Positions 8,407 to 15,930 of a stretch of 64,000 bases of DNA are shown here, piece after piece. Origin of the DNA: Streptomyces sp. NBC_01306 (GTDB lineage Bacteria > Actinomycetota > Actinomycetes > Streptomycetales > Streptomycetaceae); contig NZ_JAPEPC010000001.1 in the NCBI RefSeq assembly GCF_026340465.1, forward strand, positions 2,173,501 to 2,237,500, read 5' to 3'. Below the pieces are notes generated by a model. It was not told the origin of the DNA. It did not search any database and saw nothing but the letters and a program-made list of their open reading frames with translations. Position numbers and translations under genes: made by a program. The first letter of the stretch is position 1. Every line of letters starts with the position of its first letter.

Positions 8407-9081
8407 TCAGTGGCCGAGACCGGCCTGTCTGGCCCGGACTGCGGCTTCGGCACGGTCGACCAGGCGGAGCTTGGCGAATATTCGCGACAAGTAGTTGCGC
8501 ACTGTCTTGATGGACAGGCCGAGCTGATGGGCGATCGCCGCCGTACCCAGGCCGTCGGCGACGAGTTCCAGCACTTCCAGTTCCCGGTCGGTCAACTCGG
8601 GGAAAGGCTTGACCACCCTCGCGGGCTGGGCCAGATGCTCGGTGACCCACTCCGACGTGCTGGAGTCGAAGACCAGGCCGCCGGACTGGACGATCCTGAT
8701 GGCCAGCACGAGATTTTGAGGGGGTGCGCCCCGGGACAGATAGCCACGTACGCCTGCTCGCATGGCGGCGAGGAAAGTCTCCCGGTCATGGGCGATGCTC
8801 ACGATCAGCACGGCCGTATCCGGGCAGTGTCGCGCAATGGAGGTGATCATTTCGACAGTGGCGGCGCTCGACGGGGCCACGTGCAACAGCACCACGTCCG
8901 GGCGTAAGCGGTGAATTGCGGCCACCGTATCGGGCCCCGTGTCGACATCCTCGACCACTTCCAGTGCGTCGACACCGTCGAGCAGACTTCTCAGACTCGC
9001 TCTGTATACCGGTCGGTCTCCCGCGATCAGTACGGCGACTGAATCCGTGCGAGCAGACTTCATAGCCACTTGATCGAACAC
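8407..9081 (-). CDS. Orphan NarL/LuxR-family response regulator with degenerate receiver domain
   Basis: The protein has 224 residues. Residues about 15-125 align with a receiver domain and 155-220 with a LuxR-type HTH (LTDRELEVLELVADGLG, then IAHQLGLSIKTVRNYLSRI). The receiver lacks key residues: the acidic pair is Gly21-Asp22, the phosphoacceptor position is His67 (LLHVAP instead of LLDxxMP), and the conserved Lys is Arg117 (GYLSRGA). It is thus unlikely to be controlled by a standard sensor kinase, and none is adjacent. GTG 9081 has GGGGG 6 nt upstream. Codon 59 (8905-8907) is TTA, so translation may need bldA tRNA. It is probably a cluster regulator that senses a ligand or works constitutively. 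Confidence 0.88.
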   Translation of the reverse strand: MFDQVAMKSARTDSVAVLIAGDRPVYRASLRSLLDGVDALEVVEDVDTGPDTVAAIHRLRPDVVLLHVAPSSAATVEMITSIARHCPDTAVLIVSIAHDRETFLAAMRAGVRGYLSRGAPPQNLVLAIRIVQSGGLVFDSSTSEWVTEHLAQPARVVKPFPELTDRELEVLELVADGLGTAAIAHQLGLSIKTVRNYLSRIFAKLRLVDRAEAAVRARQAGLGH

Positions 9082-9391
9082 GTCAATCCCCCTGATGACA
9101 GCTCAGATAGCAGCCATCACAGTACCAAAGCAGGTTGCGCAGCACCGCTGATAAATACAACACAATCGAACATGATATTTCGGGCACTCAAAGACCTTGT
9201 CAAAAAAAGCACTTGCCTTCGAACTCGGACTTCCTGAACACCCCTTCATAAATCCCCCCGCAGTCATCCGCCACAACGACAGGAGCGGCGCACCCCCGAG
9301 CGGATTCCTCAGGTCACACCCGGCCCGGCCCCGCCTGTCGGGCGCCCGGCAGCTCACCCACCCGCCCTCCTTCCAAAAAAGGAGCCACACC
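9082..9391. promoter_or_regulatory. AT-richer divergent control region between LuxR regulator and exporter operon
   Basis: These 310 bp are noticeably richer in A/T than the surroundings, including an A7 run near 9202. They contain TTGTCA and TTGCCT hexamers that could be -35 elements, but I see no convincing -10 partner. No gene is supported here. The region must hold the promoters of the LuxR regulator (leftward) and of the small ORF and exporter operon (rightward). Confidence 0.4.
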
Positions 9392-9499
9392 ATGCCGTAC
9401 CTGGATAAATCAGCCGGGCACACGGGGCAGCACATCCGCCGAAACCGTCAGCCTGTCGCCACTCCAGGGGTAGCCTTCTCATATTCCAAAGTCCTATAG
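9392..9499 (+). CDS. Small ORF, 35 residues, upstream of the MFS exporter (leader or precursor peptide)
   Basis: The ORF encodes 35 residues starting MPYLDKSAGHTGQHIRRN and ending FSYSKVL. I do not recognise it. Support for translation is the site AAAAAAGGAG, 8 nt before the ATG and one of the best in this region, and a position just 18 nt before the exporter start. It is basic in the middle and hydrophobic/aromatic at the end, with no Cys. Two readings are possible: a regulatory leader peptide whose translation controls the exporter, as with some streptomycete antibiotic-resistance genes, or a tiny precursor or functional peptide of the cluster. Chance is not excluded. Confidence 0.4.
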   Translation: MPYLDKSAGHTGQHIRRNRQPVATPGVAFSYSKVL

Positions 9500-9517
9500 A
9501 ACTTGGGAGTGGTGAAT

Positions 9518-10771
9518 GTGACGTCCCAATCTCGAACTCCGGCTTTATCCCCAGCGGCACTGGACGAACCCGCGTCGCGGGGGCGGCTGTGGTGGCTGCT
9601 GGCCGCGCTGGTCGTGGTTTCCCTGAATCTGCGGGCCCCGATCTCGGCGGTATCCGCACTCCTGACCCCCATCGCGTCCGAGCTGGGCCTGTCCGGCCTG
9701 AGCCGGACAGGTCTGACCGTGCTGCCCACGGTCTGTCTCGCCCTGTTCGCCTTCGCCGGGCCCGCGCTGGTCCGCCGGATGGGCGAGGAACGCCTGGTGG
9801 CGACCGGCCTGGTCGTGCTGCTCGTCGGCAACCTGGTCCGTACGGTGCGGAGCGAGGCCGGGCTCTTCCTCGGCACACTGCTGGCGGTCGCCGCGATCGG
9901 GGCGATCAATGGCACCATCCCCGGCCTGATCAAGCGGAGGTTCAGCAGCCGGCTCGCGCCGGTGATGACGCTCTACACGATCGTCCTGACGCTGGGCGCG
10001 GCAGGCGCCTCCGCGCTCGCCCCCCGGCTGAGCGGCGGCGGGGGTACGCACTGGCTGGCCTCGCTCGCCTGGATCACCGTCCCGGTGGCGGTCGTCGCCT
10101 GCGTGGCCTGGCTGCCCGTCCTGCGGCAGCGCACTGTGGCCGCCGGGCGGGCCCGGATCCCCGCCGCGCTGTGGCGGGACGGGCTGGCCTGGCAGGTCAC
10201 CGCCTTCTTCGGATTCATGGGCCTGTCCTTCTACTTCGTCCTCGGCTGGCTTCCCACGATCTGCCACCAGCGGGGCATGACGCTCGCCGAGGGCGGTCTT
10301 GTGCAGGCGGTCACCTCCCTGATCCAGGTGGCCGGCTCGCTCGCGGTTCCGGTACTGATCCGGCGGCTGCCCGACCAGCGGGGCATCGCAGTCGTCGTCG
10401 CCGTGCTCAACGCCGGCGGGCTGATCGCGCTGGTGCTGGCGCCGGTCTCCGCCGGCGCGTGGATCGCCGCGGTACTGCTCGGCCTGTCCCAGGGGGCCGG
10501 GTTCGCACTGGGGCTGACCTTCATCGGGCTGCGCGCCAAGGACGCGGACACAGCCGTCGGCCTCTCGGGCATGGCCCAGGGCGTCGGCTACCTCATCGCC
10601 ATCCTGGGACCACTGATCGGCGGGATGCTGATCACCGCCTCCGCCGGCCTCCCGGCAGCGCTCGTCCTGCTGCTGGTCGTCACGGTCGGCGAACTGATCG
10701 CCGGCCTGGGCGCCGGGCGCAACCGTCACGTCCTCGAACCAGCCGAGCCCCGCTCCGGCGCCACCCGATAG
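9518..10771 (+). CDS. MFS exporter (CynX/NimT-like)
   Basis: This 417-residue polytopic membrane protein has about 12 predicted hydrophobic segments. After a short hydrophilic start comes a LAALVVVSLNLRAPI first helix and, between helices 2 and 3, a loop PALVRRMGEERL resembling the MFS motif A region. The NLRAPI motif is typical of the CynX/NimT family (cyanate, nitroimidazole or amino-acid-like substrates). GTG 9518 is chosen because GGGAG lies 8 nt upstream; an in-frame TTG at 9503 has no site. It is followed 7 nt later by the ArsR-rhodanese gene. Export of, or immunity to, the cluster product is inferred from position. Confidence 0.85.
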   Translation: MTSQSRTPALSPAALDEPASRGRLWWLLAALVVVSLNLRAPISAVSALLTPIASELGLSGLSRTGLTVLPTVCLALFAFAGPALVRRMGEERLVATGLVVLLVGNLVRTVRSEAGLFLGTLLAVAAIGAINGTIPGLIKRRFSSRLAPVMTLYTIVLTLGAAGASALAPRLSGGGGTHWLASLAWITVPVAVVACVAWLPVLRQRTVAAGRARIPAALWRDGLAWQVTAFFGFMGLSFYFVLGWLPTICHQRGMTLAEGGLVQAVTSLIQVAGSLAVPVLIRRLPDQRGIAVVVAVLNAGGLIALVLAPVSAGAWIAAVLLGLSQGAGFALGLTFIGLRAKDADTAVGLSGMAQGVGYLIAILGPLIGGMLITASAGLPAALVLLLVVTVGELIAGLGAGRNRHVLEPAEPRSGATR

Positions 10772-10778
10772 GTCTGTC

Positions 10779-11456
10779 ATGTCCGAGCTGAACACACAGA
10801 AGCTGAGCGCCCCGATCTACACCGAGCTGGCCCGGGTCGGCAAGGTGCTGGCCAGCCCCGTCCGGCTCCGTCTGCTCGACCTGCTCGACGGGCGCGAACG
10901 CACCGTCGAGCAGCTCTCCCAGGAGTCCGGCATCCCGTTCAAGAACACCTCGGCCCAGTTGCAGCAGCTCCGTTCGGCCCATCTGGTCAGCAACCGGAAG
11001 GACGGCACCCGCGTCCTGTACCGCCTGGCCGACGACGAAGTGGCCCGGTTCATCGGCGTGTTCCAGGAGTTCGCCGAACGGCGCCTGGCCGACCTGCGCG
11101 ACGTCATCAACGACCAGCTCGGCGACCTGAGCGAGCTGGAGCCGGTGACCGTGGACGAGCTGACCAGCCGGGTCGGCGGCGGGGCGCTGGTCGTCGACGT
11201 CCGCCCGAGCGACGACTACGCGATGGGGCACGTGCCCGGCGCCTTCTCCCTCCCGTCCGACCAGTTGCTGAGCAGACTCGGCGAACTACCGGACGACGCC
11301 GAGATCATCGCCTACTGCCACGGGCCCTTCTGCGTGACCTCGGCCGCATGCGTCCAGCTGCTCCGGGAGCAGAACCGCAACGCACGTCACCTCGTGGGTG
11401 GCTTCACCCGCTGGCACCGCACCGGACACCCCGTACACACCGAGACCAGACCGTAG
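10779..11456 (+). CDS. ArsR-family HTH regulator fused to a rhodanese domain
   Basis: The protein has 225 residues. Residues 15-100 form a winged helix of ArsR type (LASPVRLRLLDLLDGRERTV, then FKNTSAQLQQLRSAHLV). Residues 125-222 are a rhodanese domain with VVDVRPSDDYAMGHVPGA and the active-site loop AYCHGPFC (Cys180, Cys185). Such fusions sense persulfide or thiol state and repress neighbouring genes; the ArsR part shows no obvious metal-binding Cys pair. It follows the MFS gene by 7 nt and precedes a monooxygenase. It could regulate the exporter operon in response to redox or sulfur stress or a reactive product. Confidence 0.85.
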   Translation: MSELNTQKLSAPIYTELARVGKVLASPVRLRLLDLLDGRERTVEQLSQESGIPFKNTSAQLQQLRSAHLVSNRKDGTRVLYRLADDEVARFIGVFQEFAERRLADLRDVINDQLGDLSELEPVTVDELTSRVGGGALVVDVRPSDDYAMGHVPGAFSLPSDQLLSRLGELPDDAEIIAYCHGPFCVTSAACVQLLREQNRNARHLVGGFTRWHRTGHPVHTETRP

Positions 11457-11493
11457 GGCCGAGCCGTTACGTCCCACCGAGGAGAGGGCAACC

Positions 11494-12693
11494 ATGCGCA
11501 TACGAGGAAGTCGGGTCGCCGTCGTGGGCGGCAGTATCGCCGGCTGTGCCACGGCCGTCGCCCTGGCGCGGGCAGGCTGCGAGGTCACCGTGCTGGAGCG
11601 CAGCCGGGGCGGCCTGCGCGACCGCGGCGCCGGGATCACGCTCCCTGCTTCGCTCTACGGTGAGCTGCTCGACGCGGGATACCTCGCTCCCGATATGCGG
11701 GTGCTGCAACGTCCCGAGCTGATCTGGCTCACCCGCGCGGGGCGGTCGGCCGAGGGCCGGGTGGTCGGCCGGCAGCCGTACCCGTCGATCATGGCGAGCT
11801 GGGCACTGGTCTGGCGAGGGCTGCGCGGACAGGTACCCGACCGCGATTACCACGAGGGCGCGACGGTCACCGACGTCCGGCAGCGGGAGGACGGCGTCGG
11901 GCTCCGGATCAACGGCCGCCCCGCCGGAACGTACGACGCCGTCGTCGGCGCCGACGGCTATCGCTCCACGGTGCGTCCGGTCGTCGCACCGGAGGCCGCC
12001 GTGCAGTACGCCGGGTACGCCGTGTGGCGCGGCGACTACCCCGCCGACCGGGGGGCGGACGGCCCGCAGTCCCCGTTGCTCGACGACTTCGTCGCGGTGG
12101 GCTTCCGCGGCGGCCACGCCGTGTTCTACCGCATTCCCGACGCCGGCCCCGGCGGCTTCCGGCAGAACTGGGCGCTGTACGGCAGCGTGCCGCAGGACCT
12201 CTACCCGGGCGGGGCCGCCCCGATCCCCCGGGGGCAGGTCACCGAGACCGCCGCGGCCTACCTGGACGAGCTCATCGCCCGCGAACTGCCGCCCCTGTGG
12301 GCCGACGCGATGCGGCGCACCGAGCGGCACGAACTGTCCATCAACCCCATGTACGACACCACGGTCTCCCGCTACGCCAAGGGCACTCTGCTGCTGGCCG
12401 GTGACGCCGGGGCGATCGCCCGCCCGCACACCGGCGCCGGCGCGGTGAAGGCGATCCAGGACGCCTGCGCCCTCGAACACGCCTGCCGGGAACACGGGAC
12501 ATGGGCGGAGGCACTAGCCGCCTTCGACACCGCGCGGCGCGGCGCCGGCAACGCCCTCACCGAACTCGGCAAGCACCTCGGAAGGATGCGCATCGCGGAT
12601 TCCCCCGACTGGGCCGCCCTGACTCCGGCCGACTTCGATTCCTGGCTGCACGCGAACACGTACGGCTGGCAGAGCGCGTACGACCCGACCTGA
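11494..12693 (+). CDS. FAD-dependent monooxygenase resembling 2,6-dihydroxypyridine 3-hydroxylase
   Basis: This 399-residue class A flavoprotein monooxygenase has VVGGSIAGCATAVAL near residue 9, RGAGI near 47, GADGYRS near 155 and GDAGAIARPHTGAGAVKA near 304. The GGSIAG plus RPHTGAG combination is what I associate with the dihydroxypyridine hydroxylase subgroup (nicotine catabolism) and related cluster hydroxylases such as PieE, rather than with phenol hydroxylases in general. It may therefore hydroxylate a pyridine or pyridone ring, an inference from motif memory. ATG 11494 has AGGAGAGG upstream. The gene lies 37 bp after the ArsR-rhodanese gene. Confidence 0.82.
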   Translation: MRIRGSRVAVVGGSIAGCATAVALARAGCEVTVLERSRGGLRDRGAGITLPASLYGELLDAGYLAPDMRVLQRPELIWLTRAGRSAEGRVVGRQPYPSIMASWALVWRGLRGQVPDRDYHEGATVTDVRQREDGVGLRINGRPAGTYDAVVGADGYRSTVRPVVAPEAAVQYAGYAVWRGDYPADRGADGPQSPLLDDFVAVGFRGGHAVFYRIPDAGPGGFRQNWALYGSVPQDLYPGGAAPIPRGQVTETAAAYLDELIARELPPLWADAMRRTERHELSINPMYDTTVSRYAKGTLLLAGDAGAIARPHTGAGAVKAIQDACALEHACREHGTWAEALAAFDTARRGAGNALTELGKHLGRMRIADSPDWAALTPADFDSWLHANTYGWQSAYDPT

Positions 12694-12746
12694 CCCGCCT
12701 GACCGCCCATAAGGAACGACGTCCACCACCCACCCAGGAGGAAGAG

Positions 12747-13388
12747 ATGTTCACCCTGCCACCCATCACCCTGCCCGGCATCGACGAGTACGCGGAGGCC
12801 CACTCGGCCCCGGACCCGGCCCAGTTGGCCGGCGTCACCGGGAACGACCTGGGCATGGGCCACTTGGTCAGCGGCCAGCTCGTGAGCGGTCTGCTGCGGA
12901 TGTTCATCCACACCCTCCAGCCGAAGCTGATCCTCGACATCGGCACCTTCACCGGCTATTCGGCGCTGTCCATGGCCGTCGCCCTGCCCGAGGACGCCCG
13001 GGTGATCAGTTGTGAGATCGACCCGGAGCGGGCCGAGGTCGCCCGGAAGAACATCGCGGAGGCCGGCTACGCCGACGTCATCAGCGTGCGGGTCGGTCCC
13101 GCGCTCGACACGATCGCCGGGATCGAGGAGCCGCTGGACCTGGTCTTCATCGACGCGGACAAGCCGAACTACCACACGTACTACTCCGCGACGCTGCCCA
13201 AGCTCGCCCCCCGGGGACTGATCGCGTGCGACAACACGCTGTGGCGCGGGGAGATCATCGATGCGGACAGCACCGATTCCGATGTCCGGGCGCTCCGGCA
13301 GTTCAACGACGCCGTCGCCGCCGACCCGCGGTGCGAGTCCGTGATGCTCACCGTCCGGGACGGGGTCACGCTCATCCGCCGCGTCTGA
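12747..13388 (+). CDS. Class I O-methyltransferase (catechol/caffeoyl-CoA OMT family)
   Basis: This 213-residue protein is of the usual length for the CCoAOMT/COMT-like family (about 210-220). It shows ILDIGTFTGYSALSMAVALP for SAM binding, VISCEIDPE, the metal ligand FIDADKPNYHTYY, and ACDNTLWRGEI. These are the Mg2+-dependent catechol-type methyltransferase signatures, so a vicinal diol or ene-diol on an aromatic ring is the likely acceptor. That fits two ring hydroxylases in the same cluster. AGGAGGAAG precedes the ATG. It is the last gene of the putative cluster before core chromosome begins. Confidence 0.88.
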   Translation: MFTLPPITLPGIDEYAEAHSAPDPAQLAGVTGNDLGMGHLVSGQLVSGLLRMFIHTLQPKLILDIGTFTGYSALSMAVALPEDARVISCEIDPERAEVARKNIAEAGYADVISVRVGPALDTIAGIEEPLDLVFIDADKPNYHTYYSATLPKLAPRGLIACDNTLWRGEIIDADSTDSDVRALRQFNDAVAADPRCESVMLTVRDGVTLIRRV

Positions 13389-13418
13389 GGCGGGTCGAAC
13401 GGTCGTGGGCGACGGACC

Positions 13419-13820
13419 TCACGCCTCGCCCAGGCCGTCCACCAGCTTCCTGGGCGCGATGAGCCGGTACGCGTCGACAACGAGTTCGCGCACTTCCGCC
13501 CAGTCGACCGGCCCGTCGAGGTAGACACCGACCCAGTCGCGCCCGCCGTAGGGCGGTGAGAAGAACCGGTCGGGTTCGGCGGCGACCATCGCCTCTTTGG
13601 CACCCACCGGAGCCGGTACCCAGAAGCTCCGCCGCCCGGCCGGGTGCCGTTCCGAGATCTGGGCCAGGGTCCGCCGCCGGATCCGCCACGACGGCTCACC
13701 GTGGTGGTTGGTCCCCTCAACCACCTCCGGCAGGCCCAGACAGACTGCGCGCAGCCGGTCCTCCACCTCGTCCACATCGCCCTTGTCCATACTGTGTTCG
13801 TCACTGTGTTCGTCAGCCAT
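13419..13820 (-). CDS. MmcQ/YjbR-like DNA-binding protein (DUF419)
   Basis: This 133-residue protein is of the MmcQ/YjbR family: a conserved CLGLPEVVEG start, PSWRIRRRTLAQI, and the C-terminal WVGVYLDGPVDWAEVRELV with DAYRLIAPRKL. These small proteins have a DNA-binding-like fold of unknown biological role. The first 16 residues (repeated DEHS) are poorly conserved, so ATG 13790 is an alternative start. The gene is convergent with the O-methyltransferase and probably marks the right boundary of the cluster. Confidence 0.75.
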   Translation of the reverse strand: MADEHSDEHSMDKGDVDEVEDRLRAVCLGLPEVVEGTNHHGEPSWRIRRRTLAQISERHPAGRRSFWVPAPVGAKEAMVAAEPDRFFSPPYGGRDWVGVYLDGPVDWAEVRELVVDAYRLIAPRKLVDGLGEA

Positions 13821-13973
13821 ACGTATTCGTCCCCTCTCCGCCACGACCGTTACCGCACACTTCCGGCCATTCCCGCGCCGGCGGCGCACGGGCCCCTGGA
13901 CTTCCACCAGTTGAGCACCCGTCACTTCGGTCGGAGAGTATAAGCAGCGCACACCTCCGGAACCGCTCACCGC

Positions 13974-14008
13974 AAAAGGGGCCCGTCTCGAAAAGACGGA
14001 CCCCTTTT
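13974..14008. terminator. Strong hairpin terminator downstream of ychF
   Basis: AAAAGGGG at 13974-13981 and the adjoining CCGTCT pair with AGACGG and CCCCTTTT (ending 14008) around a short CGAAA loop. The A/T ends give U-runs in both directions. It ends the leftward ychF transcript, whose stop is at 14053. Confidence 0.85.
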
Positions 14009-14052
14009 GGCCTGCACCTTCGCAGGGTGTTTCGAGTTAAGTTTAACTTTAA

Positions 14053-15141
14053 TTAAACGTTGAACCGGAACTCCACGACATCCCCGTCCTGCATCACGTA
14101 CTCCTTGCCCTCCATCCGGGCCTTGCCCTTGGCCCGGGCCTCGGCCACCGAGCCCATGTCGACCAGGTCGGCGAACGAGATGACCTCGGCCTTGATGAAG
14201 CCCTTCTGGAAGTCGGTGTGGATCACACCGGCCGCCTCCGGGGCCGTGGCGCCCTTCTTGATCGTCCAGGCGCGGGACTCCTTCGGGCCGGCCGTCAAGT
14301 AGGTCTGGAGGCCCAGCGTGGCGAAGCCGACACGGCCGAGGGTGGCCAGGCCCGGCTCCTCCTGGCCCATCGACTGGAGGAGTTCCAGCGCCTCCGCGTC
14401 GTCGAGCTCGATCAGCTCGGACTCGATCTTGGCGTTGAGGAAGATCGCCTCCGCCGGGGCGACCAGGGCGCGCTGCTCGTTCTTGAAGTCCTCGTCGACC
14501 AGTTCGTCCTCGTCGACGTTGAAGACGTACAGGAAGGGCTTGGTGGTGAGCAGGTGCAGCTCGTGGAGGAGGCGGCCCTTCTCGGTGTTGGCCGTGATAC
14601 CCGCCGCGAACAGCGTGGTGCCCGCTTCGAGGATCTTCTGGGCCTCCTCGACGGCTGCCAGCACCGCGACCTTCTCCTTCTGGAGACGGGACTCCTTCGT
14701 GAGGCGCGGGACCGCCTTCTCCACCGACTGGAGGTCGGCGAGGATCAGCTCGGTGTTGATTGTCTCGATGTCGTCCTTGGGCGAGACCTTGCCGTCGACG
14801 TGGACGACGTTCTCGTCCTTGAAGGCCCGGATGACCTGGCAGATCGCATCGGACTCGCGGATGTTGGCCAGGAACTTGTTGCCGAGCCCCTCGCCCTCGC
14901 TCGCGCCCCGGACGATGCCCGCGATGTCGACGAAGTCGACGGTCGCCGGGATGACCTTCTGCGAGCTGAAGACCTCGGCCAGCACGGCCAGCCGGCTGTC
15001 GGGGACCCCGACGACGCCGACGTTCGGCTCGATGGTGGCGAACGGGTAGTTGGCCGCCAGCACGTCGTTCTTGGTCAGGGCGTTGAACAGGGTCGACTTG
15101 CCGACATTCGGCAGACCGACGATTCCGATCGTGAGCGACAC
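14053..15141 (-). CDS. ychF: Ribosome-associated GTPase/ATPase YchF
   Basis: The protein has 362 residues, the normal length of YchF. The G1 P-loop is GLPNVGKST (residues 9-17), followed by VDFVDIAGIVRGASEGEG (G3), the coiled-coil insert (residues about 125-190), and a C-terminal TGS domain ending VMQDGDVVEFRFNV. YchF is a universal Obg-family NTPase that binds ribosomes and takes part in stress translation. GTG 15141 was chosen because the protein then begins with the conserved MSLTIGIVG. Longer in-frame starts add non-conserved sequence. Confidence 0.96.
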   Translation of the reverse strand: MSLTIGIVGLPNVGKSTLFNALTKNDVLAANYPFATIEPNVGVVGVPDSRLAVLAEVFSSQKVIPATVDFVDIAGIVRGASEGEGLGNKFLANIRESDAICQVIRAFKDENVVHVDGKVSPKDDIETINTELILADLQSVEKAVPRLTKESRLQKEKVAVLAAVEEAQKILEAGTTLFAAGITANTEKGRLLHELHLLTTKPFLYVFNVDEDELVDEDFKNEQRALVAPAEAIFLNAKIESELIELDDAEALELLQSMGQEEPGLATLGRVGFATLGLQTYLTAGPKESRAWTIKKGATAPEAAGVIHTDFQKGFIKAEVISFADLVDMGSVAEARAKGKARMEGKEYVMQDGDVVEFRFNV

Positions 15142-15317
15142 GTTGGCGACTTCCCGTAGCGAGAGCTGATGTAGCGGCCCGGGGGTGGGCCGATCCCCCA
15201 GTTTACGGGCGTGTCGTACGGGTCCCGGCGCCCCGTCGGGTCGAACTGATCGCCAAGCTCGCCCAAAGCGCGTGTCCAACGCCGGATTCCTCCCGCCTTG
15301 CGACCTACTTTGGTCAC

Positions 15318-15839
15318 GTGGAGCAGCGACCCAGGATTCGTACGACTCAGGCCGACGGTCCTCCCGAGAGCAGCATCGCGGCGCCCGCGCCGGCGACCGT
15401 CTACCGGGCGGCCCCGGTACGGGCCGCCCGCCCGGCGCCGCCGGTGGTGATCGCGCTGCGCCGGTTCCCCAACCCCCGGCTGACCGGTCTCGGCGGCGGG
15501 ATCTTCAGCGCGGCGGTGATGTTCCTGCTCGGCTGCCTGGACTCGCTGCTGTTCGACGGCGGGCCGCTGATGTACGGGCTGCTGTTCCTGCCGGTCGCGG
15601 CGCTGACCGCGCTCTGGGTGCGCCCCGCCGACCTGGTGACCGCGCCGATCAGCGTGCCGATCTCGTTCGCCTTCGGCTCGCTGCCGATCGCCGGGGGCAC
15701 CGGTGGGACCGGCGGCCGCATCGTGGCCGTGATCACGACACTCGCGCTGAATGCCGGCTGGCTGTACGGCGGAACGCTCGTCGCCGGGGTGATCGCCACC
15801 GTACGGAAGATCCGGATGATCCGGCGGCGCTACCGCTGA
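15318..15839 (+). CDS. DUF6542-type small membrane protein
   Basis: This 173-residue protein has a proline/alanine-rich cytoplasmic start (residues 1-50) and then about four hydrophobic helices, beginning at [20 protein letters not shown], with a Gly-rich loop ([13 protein letters not shown]). It ends in a basic tail, [11 protein letters not shown]. This matches the actinobacterial DUF6542 family, whose function is unknown. The GTG start has no clear ribosome site. The gene is divergent from ychF. Confidence 0.7.
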   Translation: MEQRPRIRTTQADGPPESSIAAPAPATVYRAAPVRAARPAPPVVIALRRFPNPRLTGLGGGIFSAAVMFLLGCLDSLLFDGGPLMYGLLFLPVAALTALWVRPADLVTAPISVPISFAFGSLPIAGGTGGTGGRIVAVITTLALNAGWLYGGTLVAGVIATVRKIRMIRRRYR

Positions 15840-15930
15840 CCCTGGCGCCGGCCCGGGCGGGGAGGCCTGCTGCGGCTGACGGGGCGGGCGCCACCTGCTC
15901 GTCGCCCCGCCCTCGCCCCCGCCTCCGTGC

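Noticed and set aside
1..13388. Assignment as a piericidin or tetracycline cluster
   Set aside because: The amidotransferase, hydroxylases and methyltransferases are compatible, but no PKS is visible, and the PrpF, dihydroorotase-type and acyl-CoA dehydrogenase genes are not expected in those clusters as I remember them.
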